NCBI GenBank assembly: GCA_016858145.1
Contig: JAEHOE010000118.1
Location: forward strand, 343,766 to 407,765
Reading direction: 5' to 3'
DNA length: 64,000 nt
Origin: Edaphochlamys debaryana
Lineage: Eukaryota > Chlorophyta > Chlorophyceae > Chlamydomonadales
Each line of letters starts with the position of its first letter. Position 1 is the stretch's first letter. A model generated the notes under the pieces. That model had not been told where the DNA came from, did no database searches, and saw only the letters and a list, made by a program, of their open reading frames with translations. Shown in pieces: positions 53,968 to 64,000 of the stretch. Made by a program: the position numbers and the translations under genes.

Positions 53968-54554
53968 GAGGCCGAGCGGCCCCGTCACGGTTTCGCAGCA
54001 AAAGCTTCGCTAGATCGAAGCCCGTAAGCTCGCTGGCTACGTCTCAGTGACACCAACTCGCTTGTGCGTCTCCGGCAGCGCGGAGGGGCTTGTCGGAAGG
54101 CTCTGAGCTGGCGCCAGCTTAGCGCAATCGAGGATGGCGTTGCGCGGAGGGCTCTGGATAAAGCTGGCGACCTGGGTCCACGCTCTGTTATGACTACAGG
54201 TGTGTGCAGATAAGCACATAGCATCGGTTAGAAGCGGCTTGACGCGGCGACCATCACCGCGACCGTTCGGCACGCGGGGCCCCGCCTCCCCCCGCGTCCC
54301 GCACTCCCCGACTCCCGCACAACGGAATCGCGCATCCGCTATCCAGGGGGATCAGCCCCCGACTTCGCCACCAGCAGCAATATCGTATAAGCAGTCGTGA
54401 CACGCGTTTCCCCTGCTAACCCCCTCGTCACGGCTTCGGACATGTCCATCCCACGCGGGCCAACATGCCAGACAAGCCCCCTTTGCCTCACTCTGAGGCG
54501 GGGCCCCGCCTGGCTCCACCGCAATAATACAAACGGTATAAGCATGATAGGTAG

Positions 54555-55696
54555 TTAACCTGATGCGTGCTTGCTCAGCTGCCCCAGCGTCCTGTGCCCC
54601 CTGTACACCTTCCTGGCCCATGCTTTCCCTTGCTCGACTCTTCCCTCTCTCCCCTCGACTATCCCTCCCTCCCTCCCTCCCTGTCCCCTCCCGCGCGCCG
54701 CCTCTCGCCGGAGGATGCGCGAGATCCAGTCCCAGGGCCCGCGCTTCAGGTCCTCCACGCTGGTGGGCAGCCGGAAGGCCTCGTCCGCTCGCAAACCCAT
54801 CACCTTGCGGAGCCACTTGATTGCGCACTCCACGCGCGCCTTCATCACCTCTGGTTTCAGCGGCTTCTTGAACTCCACCAGCAGCGCCTTGCTCAGCCTT
54901 GGCTCACACTCCATCATGGCGTCCCACAGCGCCCTCAGGCTCACGGGGTCGGCGGGATCCTGTGGGGAAGGCGGGGGGATGCGGGAAAGCTTCAGGCCAG
55001 ACCCGCAACAGCTGAGGCTTGCTGCCCCATGCCCCCTTCTGCTTCTCCACCCGCCCTGACCAGCCCCTCTTGCCTCGCTGCAGCTGTCCAGGAGATCCTT
55101 GAACTCGGGGACCGCCAGCATCGCCTCCTTGCTGCTGGGCGCCTTGTCGAGCACCATTGCTAGTGCGAGCAGGGCTTTCGCCTCCGGCACCTTCCGTGGG
55201 GCCCCAGAGCGTGGCGCGTCCTGGACCCCAGATGCCCCTCCGTTGGGCTCCAGCCGCGCAGCCCAGCGCCGGCACAGCTCTTCCGGCTTCTTTGGTGGCT
55301 CCACGTCTGGGTTCACCGCCAGCCACTCCCCCAGCAGCCGTGCTGCTTCGGGACCCCACTCTGAGTTGGGATGGGTGGCCTCGGCCGTATGCGCAGCTTT
55401 AACAGCCGCCAGACGCAGGCGGTGCTTGACAGCTGTTCTATCACGCTTGGCTGCCGCCTCGGCCCCAGCTCGTCCTTGTCCCGCTTGGGGCCGCGGTGCC
55501 GCCTCTCTTTAGCAGCCGGCGCCGCGGCCCCCTCTCCAGGGGGCGTGTCCACCTCACCCCCAGACTCCACGGCCTCTGCCTCATCCCCCTCCGTGCCCGC
55601 ACCCTCGTCGGCCTGCTGTGCAACCCCAGCTGCCCCCCCCGCGCTGCTGGCTGCCTGCTCGCCTGATAACGCCTGATCCCGAGCGTGTTTCACCAT
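54555..55696 (-). pseudogene. array-unit ORF, unit 1 (frameshifted)
   Basis: Same sequence as in unit 3 but one base shorter in a G/C run near 55490. The N-terminal part (from ATG 55696) runs into the wrong frame after RRHRGPKRDKDELG, and the C-terminal part is open only from about 55460 downwards. One extra G after DELG would give a smooth DELGAEAAAKRDRT, suggesting a lost base in the ancestor or in the assembly. Confidence 0.5.
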
Positions 55697-55943
55697 CTGC
55701 GGGGGGAAGGGGGGATCATTGCAGGGCAGCGAAACACACACGAGGTGGTTGTAACCGTTGTACGAGCACGGTTATGACAGGTACAACTGTCAACCAAGCT
55801 TGGGTTGTTTAGCGTTTGTAGAGTTTGTTGCTGGTGCTGGCTGGGGGGCTGGAGGGGGTGCGGGGGCCAGGGGCAGGCGGGGAGCCAGACACGCACATGG
55901 CATGCACGGCATGCCACGCCCAGCACAATCTGAGCGCCATCTC

Positions 55944-58726
55944 ACTACCGCCTAAAAGTCTTCGGAAACTTGAGCACCCTCGCAGTCGCTGCGCGGGCCC
56001 CCGTTTGTCTTCCAAGCATCAAAATTGCATCTTCCCTACAGCATGAGCCGCTCAAACCTTGCAGCCGTGGCCTCTAGCGCCCAGACAGGTTTGCCGTACG
56101 TTTGCTCGCACAGCCAGGGTCGGCACCTAGGGACTGCACAGCGTGTCGTTCGTACAAAAGGCGAGGCAATGCTCTACTGGCTTGGGCTGGTCGCTTGGGA
56201 AGGCGCGCTCACGATGTGGCCGGCCTTGCCCAGTCCCGCGCTCTTGGGCGTACACAGTTCCCTGGCAGCACAACCTCCTGTAAGCCCCACGTCCATCGCC
56301 CTTAAGCGAGTGGCCGCGGGGGGCGCTGCGGAGCCCGAGGGGGCGCATCCTGTGGTGAGGGTGTGTGCTGGTACCGTGCCCGCAGGGGGAAGGCAAGGGT
56401 TTTCCCCACCCCGCCTCCAGCCCCTGTCATGCTCCCCCCATATGCACAGGGACTCTGTAAGCTTGCTTGGTGCGCGGGGGGGACTGCGGGGGGGTAAGCA
56501 TTTCTTAGGGGCGGCATGGGCGCTGCGGCATGGGGTAGGCACGTTGGTGGACCCCGGCACGCATCAGAGCGCGCCGTCTCGCTGTCGGCCTAAGGCTTCC
56601 ACTCCGCGCACTCGCTCACACAAGCTTACCTTCCTACTCAATAGAAGACGTGGTGTTCAGCCCTCAAGCTACAGCGCATTTTAAGCACGGCGCCGCGACA
56701 GACGGCTCGAGCCGCAAAGCCAAGTTTCCGACGACTTTTAGGAGGCAGTGAGGCCGAGCGGCCCCCGTCACGGTTTCGCAGCAAAAGCTTCGCTAGATCG
56801 AAGCCCGTAAGCTCGCTGGCTACGTCTCAGTGACACCAACTCGCTTGTGCGTCTCCGGCAGCGCGGAGGGGCTTGTCGGAAGGCTCTGAGCTGGCGCCAG
56901 CTTAGCGCAATCGAGGATGGCGTTGCGCGGAGGGCTCTGGATAAAGCTGGCGACCTGGGTCCACGCTCTGTTATGACTACAGGTGTGTGCAGATAAGCAC
57001 ATAGCATCGGTTAGAAGCGGCTTGACGCGGCGACCATCACCGCGACCGTTCGGCACGCGGGGCCCCGCCTCCCCCGCGTCCCGCACTCCCCGACTCCCGC
57101 ACAACGGAATCGCGCATCCGCTATCCAGGGGGATCAGCCCCCGACTTCGCCACCAGCAGCAATATCGTATAAGCAGTCGTGACACGCGTTTCCCCTGCTA
57201 ACCCCCTCGTCACGGCTTCGGACATGTCCATCCCACGCGGGCCAACATGCCAGACAAGCCCCCTTTGCCTCACTCTGAGGCGGGGCCCCGCCTGGCTCCA
57301 CCGCAATAATACAAACGGTATAAGCATGATAGGTAGTTAACCTGATGCGTGCTTGCTCAGCTGCCCCAGCGTCCTGTGCCCCCTGTACACCTTCCTGGCC
57401 CATGCTTTCCCTTGCTCGACTCTTCCCTCTCTCCCCTCGACTATCCCTCCCTCCCTCCCTCCCTGTCCCCTCCCGCGCGCCGCCTCTCGCCGGAGGATGC
57501 GCGAGATCCAGTCCCAGGGCCCGCGCTTCAGGTCCTCCACGCTGGTGGGCAGCCGGAAGGCCTCGTCCGCTCGCAAACCCATCACCTTGCGGAGCCACTT
57601 GATTGCGCACTCCACGCGCGCCTTCATCACCTCTGGTTTCAGCGGCTTCTTGAACTCCACCAGCAGCGCCTTGCTCAGCCTTGGCTCACACTCCATCATG
57701 GCGTCCCACAGCGCCCTCAGGCTCACGGGGTCGGCGGGATCCTGTGGGGAAGGCGGGGGGATGCGGGAAAGCTTCAGGCCAGACCCGCAACAGCTGAGGC
57801 TTGCTGCCCCATGCCCCCTTCTGCTTCTCCACCCGCCCTGACCAGCCCCTCTTGCCTCGCTGCAGCTGTCCAGGAGATCCTTGAACTCGGGGACCGCCAG
57901 CATCGCCTCCTTGCTGCTGGGCGCCTTGTCGAGCACCATTGCTAGTGCGAGCAGGGCTTTCGCCTCCGGCACCTTCCGTGGGGCCCCAGAGCGTGGCGCG
58001 TCCTGGACCCCAGATGCCCCTCCGTTGGGCTCCAGCCGCGCAGCCCAGCGCCGGCACAGCTCTTCCGGCTTCTTTGGTGGCTCCACGTCTGGGTTCACCG
58101 CCAGCCACTCCCCCAGCAGCCGTGCTGCTTCGGGACCCCACTCTGAGTTGGGATGGGTGGCCTCGGCCGTATGCGCAGCTTTAACAGCCGCCAGACGCAG
58201 GCGGTGCTTGACAGCTGTTCTATCACGCTTGGCTGCCGCCTCGGCCCCAGCTCGTCCTTGTCCCGCTTGGGGCCGCGGTGCCGCCTCTCTTTAGCAGCCG
58301 GCGCCGCGGCCCCCTCTCCAGGGGGCGTGTCCACCTCACCCCCAGACTCCACGGCCTCTGCCTCATCCCCCTCCGTGCCCGCACCCTCGTCGGCCTGCTG
58401 TGCAACCCCAGCTGCCCCCCCCGCGCTGCTGGCTGCCTGCTCGCCTGATAACGCCTGATCCCGAGCGTGTTTCACCATCTGCGGGGGGAAGGGGGGATCA
58501 TTGCAGGGCAGCGAAACACACACGAGGTGGGTTGTAACCGTTGTACGAGCACGGTTATGACAGGTACAACTGTCAACCAAGCTTGGGTTGTTTAGCGTTT
58601 GTAGAGTTTGTTGCTGGTGCTGGCTGGGGGGCTGGAGGGGGTGCGGGGGCCAGGGGCAGGCGGGGAGCCAGACACGCACATGGCATGCACGGCATGCCAC
58701 GCCCAGCACAATCTGAGCGCCATCTC
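55944..58726. repeat. 2.78 kb tandem array, unit 2
   Basis: 2783 bp. It differs from unit 1 by a few single-base indels in homopolymers (extra C near 56001, extra G near 56492, extra C near 56764). Confidence 0.95.
57337..58478 (-). pseudogene. array-unit ORF, unit 2 (frameshifted)
   Basis: Same single-base state as unit 1 at the corresponding run near 58273; otherwise identical in this region. Start ATG at 58478. Confidence 0.5.
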
Positions 58727-61507
58727 ACTACCGCCTAAAAGTCTTCGGAAACTTGAGCACCCTCGCAGTCGCTGCGCGGGCCCCGTTTGTCTTCCAAGCA
58801 TCAAAATTGCATCTTCCCTACAGCATGAGCCGCTCAAACCTTGCAGCCGTGGCCTCTAGCGCCCAGACAGGTTTGCCGTACGTTTGCTCGCACAGCCAGG
58901 GTCGGCACCTAGGGACTGCACAGCGTGTCGTTCGTACAAAAGGCGAGGCAATGCTCTACTGGCTTGGGCTGGTCGCTTGGGAAGGCGCGCTCACGATGTG
59001 GCCGGCCTTGCCCAGTCCCGCGCTCTTGGGCGTACACAGTTCCCTGGCAGCACAACCTCCTGTAAGCCCCACGTCCATCGCCCTTAAGCGAGTGGCCGCG
59101 GGGGGCGCTGCGGAGCCCGAGGGGGCGCATCCTGTGGTGAGGGTGTGTGCTGGTACCGTGCCCGCAGGGGGAAGGCAAGGGTTTTCCCCACCCCGCCTCC
59201 AGCCCCTGTCATGCTCCCCCCATATGCACAGGGACTCTGTAAGCTTGCTTGGTGCGCGGGGGGGACTGCGGGGGGTAAGCATTTCTTAGGGGCGGCATGG
59301 GCGCTGCGGCATGGGGTAGGCACGTTGGTGGACCCCGGCACGCATCAGAGCGCGCCGTCTCGCTGTCGGCCTAAGGCTTCCACTCCGCGCACTCGCTCAC
59401 ACAAGCTTACCTTCCTACTCAATAGAAGACGTGGTGTTCAGCCCTCAAGCTACAGCGCATTTTAAGCACGGCGCCGCGACAGACGGCTCGAGCCGCAAAG
59501 CCAAGTTTCCGACGACTTTTAGGAGGCAGTGAGGCCGAGCGGCCCCGTCACGGTTTCGCAGCAAAAGCTTCGCTAGATCGAAGCCCGTAAGCTCGCTGGC
59601 TACGTCTCAGTGACACCAACTCGCTTGTGCGTCTCCGGCAGCGCGGAGGGGCTTGTCGGAAGGCTCTGAGCTGGCGCCAGCTTAGCGCAATCGAGGATGG
59701 CGTTGCGCGGAGGGCTCTGGATAAAGCTGGCGACCTGGGTCCACGCTCTGTTATGACTACAGGTGTGTGCAGATAAGCACATAGCATCGGTTAGAAGCGG
59801 CTTGACGCGGCGACCATCACCGCGACCGTTCGGCACGCGGGGCCCCGCCTCCCCCCGCGTCCCGCACTCCCCGACTCCCGCACAACGGAATCGCGCATCC
59901 GCTATCCAGGGGGATCAGCCCCCGACTTCGCCACCAGCAGCAATATCGTATAAGCAGTCGTGACACGCGTTTCCCCTGCTAACCCCCTCGTCACGGCTTC
60001 GGACATGTCCATCCCACGCGGGCCAACATGCCAGACAAGCCCCCTTTGCCTCACTCTGAGGCGGGGCCCCGCCTGGCTCCACCGCAATAATACAAACGGT
60101 ATAAGCATGATAGGTAGTTAACCTGATGCGTGCTTGCTCAGCTGCCCCAGCGTCCTGTGCCCCCTGTACACCTTCCTGGCCCATGCTTTCCCTTGCTCGA
60201 CTCTTCCCTCTCTCCCCTCGACTATCCCTCCCTCCCTCCCTCCCTGTCCCCTCCCGCGCGCCGCCTCTCGCCGGAGGATGCGCGAGATCCAGTCCCAGGG
60301 CCCGCGCTTCAGGTCCTCCACGCTGGTGGGCAGCCGGAAGGCCTCGTCCGCTCGCAAACCCATCACCTTGCGGAGCCACTTGATTGCGCACTCCACGCGC
60401 GCCTTCATCACCTCTGGTTTCAGCGGCTTCTTGAACTCCACCAGCAGCGCCTTGCTCAGCCTTGGCTCACACTCCATCATGGCGTCCCACAGCGCCCTCA
60501 GGCTCACGGGGTCGGCGGGATCCTGTGGGGAAGGCGGGGGGATGCGGGAAAGCTTCAGGCCAGACCCGCAACAGCTGAGGCTTGCTGCCCCATGCCCCCT
60601 TCTGCTTCTCCACCCGCCCTGACCAGCCCCTCTTGCCTCGCTGCAGCTGTCCAGGAGATCCTTGAACTCGGGGACCGCCAGCATCGCCTCCTTGCTGCTG
60701 GGCGCCTTGTCGAGCACCATTGCTAGTGCGAGCAGGGCTTTCGCCTCCGGCACCTTCCGTGGGGCCCCAGAGCGTGGCGCGTCCTGGACCCCAGATGCCC
60801 CTCCGTTGGGCTCCAGCCGCGCAGCCCAGCGCCGGCACAGCTCTTCCGGCTTCTTTGGTGGCTCCACGTCTGGGTTCACCGCCAGCCACTCCCCCAGCAG
60901 CCGTGCTGCTTCGGGACCCCACTCTGAGTTGGGATGGGTGGCCTCGGCCGTATGCGCAGCTTTAACAGCCGCCAGACGCAGGCGGTGCTTGACAGCTGTT
61001 CTATCACGCTTGGCTGCCGCCTCGGCCCCAGCTCGTCCTTGTCCCGCTTGGGGCCCGCGGTGCCGCCTCTCTTTAGCAGCCGGCGCCGCGGCCCCCTCTC
61101 CAGGGGGCGTGTCCACCTCACCCCCAGACTCCACGGCCTCTGCCTCATCCCCCTCCGTGCCCGCACCCTCGTCGGCCTGCTGTGCAACCCCAGCTGCCCC
61201 CCCCGCGCTGCTGGCTGCCTGCTCGCCTGATAACGCCTGATCCCGAGCGTGTTTCACCATCTGCGGGGGGAAGGGGGGATCATTGCAGGGCAGCGAAACA
61301 CACACGAGGTGGTTGTAACCGTTGTACGAGCACGGTTATGACAGGTACAACTGTCAACCAAGCTTGGGTTGTTTAGCGTTTGTAGAGTTTGTTGCTGGTG
61401 CTGGCTGGGGGGCTGGAGGGGGTGCGGGGGCCAGGGGCAGGCGGGGAGCCAGACACGCACATGGCATGCACGGCATGCCACGCCCAGCACAATCTGAGCG
61501 CCATCTC
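58727..61507. repeat. 2.78 kb tandem array, unit 3
   Basis: 2781 bp. Its one distinctive change is an extra C at about 61053, which joins two otherwise separate minus-strand reading frames. Confidence 0.95.
60118..61260 (-). CDS. array-unit ORF, unit 3 (only unit with an open frame); possible transposon-derived protein
   Basis: From ATG 61260, directly after an acceptor-like CCGCAG. Exon 1 runs 61260-60637 and exon 2 60522-60118. The intron would have a GC donor (GAG|GCAAGA) and is 114 nt with no stop, so read-through is also open (342 or 380 aa). An acidic Gly/Ala-rich N-terminal part is followed by a basic helical segment (AKRDRTAVKHRLRLAAVKAA), a region with PPKKPEELCRRWAARLEPNG, and a C-terminal basic helix-turn-helix-like stretch (KKPLKPEVMKARVECAIKWL). 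This weakly recalls the DNA-binding part of algal transposases, but no catalytic DDE region is present. No confident family assignment. Confidence 0.4.
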   Translation of the reverse strand: MVKHARDQALSGEQAASSAGGAAGVAQQADEGAGTEGDEAEAVESGGEVDTPPGEGAAAPAAKERRHRGPQAGQGRAGAEAAAKRDRTAVKHRLRLAAVKAAHTAEATHPNSEWGPEAARLLGEWLAVNPDVEPPKKPEELCRRWAARLEPNGGASGVQDAPRSGAPRKVPEAKALLALAMVLDKAPSSKEAMLAVPEFKDLLDSCSEARGAGQGGWRSRRGHGAASLSCCGSGLKLSRIPPPSPQDPADPVSLRALWDAMMECEPRLSKALLVEFKKPLKPEVMKARVECAIKWLRKVMGLRADEAFRLPTSVEDLKRGPWDWISRILRREAARGRGQGGREGGIVEGREGRVEQGKAWARKVYRGHRTLGQLSKHASG

Positions 61508-64000
61508 ACTACCGCCTAAAAGTCTTCGGAAACTTGAGCACCCTCGCAGTCGCTGCGCGGGCCCCGTTTGTCTTCCAAGCATCAAAATTGCATCTTCCCT
61601 ACAGCATGAGCCGCTCAAACCTTGCAGCCGTGGCCTCTAGCGCCCAGACAGGTTTGCCGTACGTTTGCTCGCACAGCCAGGGTCGGCACCTAGGGACTGC
61701 ACAGCGTGTCGTTCGTACAAAAGGCGAGGCAATGCTCTACTGGCTTGGGCTGGTCGCTTGGGAAGGCGCGCTCACGATGTGGCCGGCCTTGCCCAGTCCC
61801 GCGCTCTTGGGCGTACACAGTTCCCTGGCAGCACAACCTCCTGTAAGCCCACGTCCATCGCCCTTAAGCGAGTGGCCGCGGGGGGCGCTGCGGAGCCCGA
61901 GGGGGCGCATCCTGTGGTGAGGGTGTGTGCTGGTACCGTGCCCGCAGGGGGAAGGCAAGGGTTTTCCCCCACCCCCGCCTCCAGCCCCTGTCATGCTCCC
62001 CCCATATGCACAGGGACTCTGTAAGCTTGCTTGGTGCGCGGGGGGGACTGCGGGGGGTAAGCATTTCTTAGGGGCGGCATGGGCGCTGCGGCATGGGGTA
62101 GGCACGTTTGGTGGACCCCGGCACGCATCAGAGCGCGCCGTCTCGCTGTCGGCCTAAGGCTTCCACTCCGCGCACTCGCTCACACAAGCTTACCTTCCTA
62201 CTCAATAGAAGACGTGGTGTTCAGCCCTCAAGCTACAGCGCATTTTAAGCACGGCGCCGCGACAGACGGCTCGAGCCGCAAAGCCAAGTTTCCGACGACT
62301 TTTAGGAGGCAGTGAGGCCGAGCGGCCCCGTCACGGTTTCGCAGCAAAAGCTTCGCTAGATCGAAGCCCGTAAGCTCGCTGGCTACGTCTCAGTGACACC
62401 AACTCGCTTGTGCGTCTCCGGCAGCGCGGAGGGGCTTGTCGGAAGGCTCTGAGCTGGCGCCAGCTTAGCGCAATCGAGGATGGCGTTGCGCGGAGGGCTC
62501 TGGATAAAGCTGGCGACCTGGGTCCACGCTCTGTTATGACTACAGGTGTGTGCAGATAAGCACATAGCATCGGTTAGAAGCGGCTTGACGCGGCGACCAT
62601 CACCGCGACCGTTCGGCACGCGGGGCCCCGCCTCCCCCCGCGTCCCGCACTCCCCGACTCCCGCACAACGGAATCGCGCATCCGCTATCCAGGGGGATCA
62701 GCCCCCGACTTCGCCACCAGCAGCAATATCGTATAAGCAGTCGTGACACGCGTTTCCCCTGCTAACCCCCTCGTCACGGCTTCGGACATGTCCATCCCAC
62801 GCGGCCAACATGCCAGACAAGCCCCCTTTGCCTCACTCTGAGGCGGGGCCCCGCCTGGCTCCACCGCAATAATACAAACGGTATAAGCATGATAGGTAGT
62901 TAACCTGATGGCGTGCTTGCTCAGCTGCCCCAGCGTCCTGTGCCCCCTGTACACCTTCCTGGCCCATGCTTTCCCCTTGCTCGACTCTTCCCTCTCTCCC
63001 CTCGACTATCCCTCCCTCCCTCCCTCCCTGTCCCCCTCCCGCGCGCCGCCTCTCGCCGGAGGATGCGCGAGATCCAGTCCCAGGGCCCGCGCTTCAGGTC
63101 CTCCACGCTGGTGGGCAGCCGGAGGCCTCGTCCGCTCGCAAACCCATCACCTTGCGGAGCCACTTGATTGCGCACTCCACGCGCGCCTTCATCACCTCTG
63201 GTTTCAGCGGCTTCTTGAACTCCACCAGGCAGCGCCTTGCTCAGCCTTGGCTCACACTCCATCATGCGTCCCACAGCGCCCTCAGGCTCACGGGGTCGGC
63301 CGGGATCCTGTGGGGAAGGCGTGGGGATGCGGGAAAGCTTCAGGCCAGACCCCGCAACAGCTGAGGCTTGCTGCCCCATGCCCCCTTCTGCTTCTCCACC
63401 CGCCCTGACCAGCCCCTCTTGCCTCGCTGCAGCTGTCCAGGAGATCCTTGAACTCGGGGACCGCCAGCATCGCCTCCTTGCTGCTGGGCGCCTTGTCGAG
63501 CACCATTGCTAGTGCGAGCAGGGCTTTCGCCTCCGGCACCTTCCGTGGGGCCCCAGAGCGTGGCGCGTCCTGGACCCCAGATGCCCCTCCGTTGGGCTCC
63601 AGCCGCGCAGCCCAGCGCCGGCACAGCTCTTCCGGCTTCTTTGGTGGCTCCACGTCTGGGTTCCACCGCCAGCCACTCCCCCAGCAGCCGTGCTGCTTCG
63701 GGACCCCACTCTGAGTTGGGATGGGTGGCCTCGGCCGTATGCGCAGCTTTAACAGCCGCCAGACGCAGGCGGTGCTTGACAGCTGTTCTATCACGCTTGG
63801 CTGCCGCCTCGGCCCCAGCTCGTCCTTGTCCCGCTGGGGGCCGCGGTGCCGCCTCTCTTTAGCAGCCGGCGCCGCGGCCCCCTCTCCAGGGGGCGTGTCC
63901 ACCTCACCCCCAGACTCCACGGCCTCTGCCTCATCCACCTCCGTGCCCGCACCCTCGTCGGCTGCTGTGCAACCCCAGCTGCCACCCCCCGCGCTGGCTG
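61508..64000. repeat. 2.78 kb tandem array, unit 4 (cut by window end)
   Basis: 2493 bp present. Many scattered single-base indels relative to units 1-3, for example near 61853, 62108, 62803, 62910, 63123, 63230, 63267 and 63662, concentrated towards the window end. Confidence 0.93.
62900..64000 (-). pseudogene. array-unit ORF, unit 4 (multiply frameshifted, truncated)
   Basis: The same ORF as in unit 3 broken by several single-base indels (near 62910, 63123, 63230, 63267, 63301, 63662, 63835, 63962) and cut before its ATG by the window end. Confidence 0.5.

Larger units (their letters stand above)
53164..55943. repeat. 2.78 kb tandem array, unit 1
   Basis: 2780 bp, nearly identical to the next two units. 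The left flank (TGTTGTTCGTGGC) differs from the flank that precedes units 2 to 4 (GAGCGCCATCTC), so the array edge is exactly the first base of the terminal inverted repeat ACTACCGCCTAAAAG. Confidence 0.95.

Noticed and set aside
53164..64000. CRISPR array, rDNA or telomeric repeat
   Set aside because: The unit is 2.78 kb with no short repeat-spacer structure, no rRNA-like sequence and no TTTTAGGG telomere runs.

Overview
The window looks like nuclear DNA of a volvocine green alga (Chlamydomonas relative). It is very GC rich, has dense short introns, long Gly/Ala/Gln-rich insertions inside otherwise recognisable proteins, a plastid-targeted protein of cyanobacterial ancestry, a tandem family of MYND-finger proteins and a TGTAA-type polyadenylation signal. 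Intron-exon models were built by hand from splice signals. They were checked by requiring every exon phase to match and every CDS to sum to a multiple of three; this held for MED17 (1872 nt), DUF2301 (828 nt), RAB3GAP1 (6099 nt) and KCS (1506 nt).

Layout. 1-3370 (-): B3-domain transcription factor, cut by the window start. 3371-8117: no gene seen. 8118-14495 (-): Mediator subunit MED17. 14789-18075 (+): DUF2301 chloroplast membrane protein, divergent from MED17 across 293 bp. 18821-30785 (+): three tandem MYND-type paralogues. The first has a ruined zinc finger, the second has three frameshifts, the third is intact. A roughly 0.9 kb insertion carrying a minus-strand ORF lies between the first two. 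32090-45493 (+): Rab3GAP catalytic subunit, 23 exons. 45995-46465 (-): a relic of a fourth MYND gene 5' end plus promoter. 47065-52658 (-): 3-ketoacyl-CoA synthase, 17 exons. 53164-64000: tandem array of a 2.78 kb unit whose left edge is exactly the end of a terminal inverted repeat; the array runs off the window.

The most unusual signal is not a gene but a habit of the sequence. In four unrelated genes (MED17, DUF2301, RAB3GAP1, KCS), introns contain one or two extra copies of a neighbouring exon edge together with its splice site. They are usually displaced by about 75-150 bp, most often 95-110 bp. In MED17 a whole 46-nt exon is duplicated with only a synonymous change, 59 bp apart, so that using both copies would break the frame. 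A second theme is GC-AG introns, demanded by phase in five introns, including the same intron in all three MYND paralogues.

No operon-like cooperation is expected. The genes act in transcription (B3, MED17), plastid membranes (DUF2301), vesicle traffic (RAB3GAP1) and very-long-chain fatty acid synthesis (KCS).
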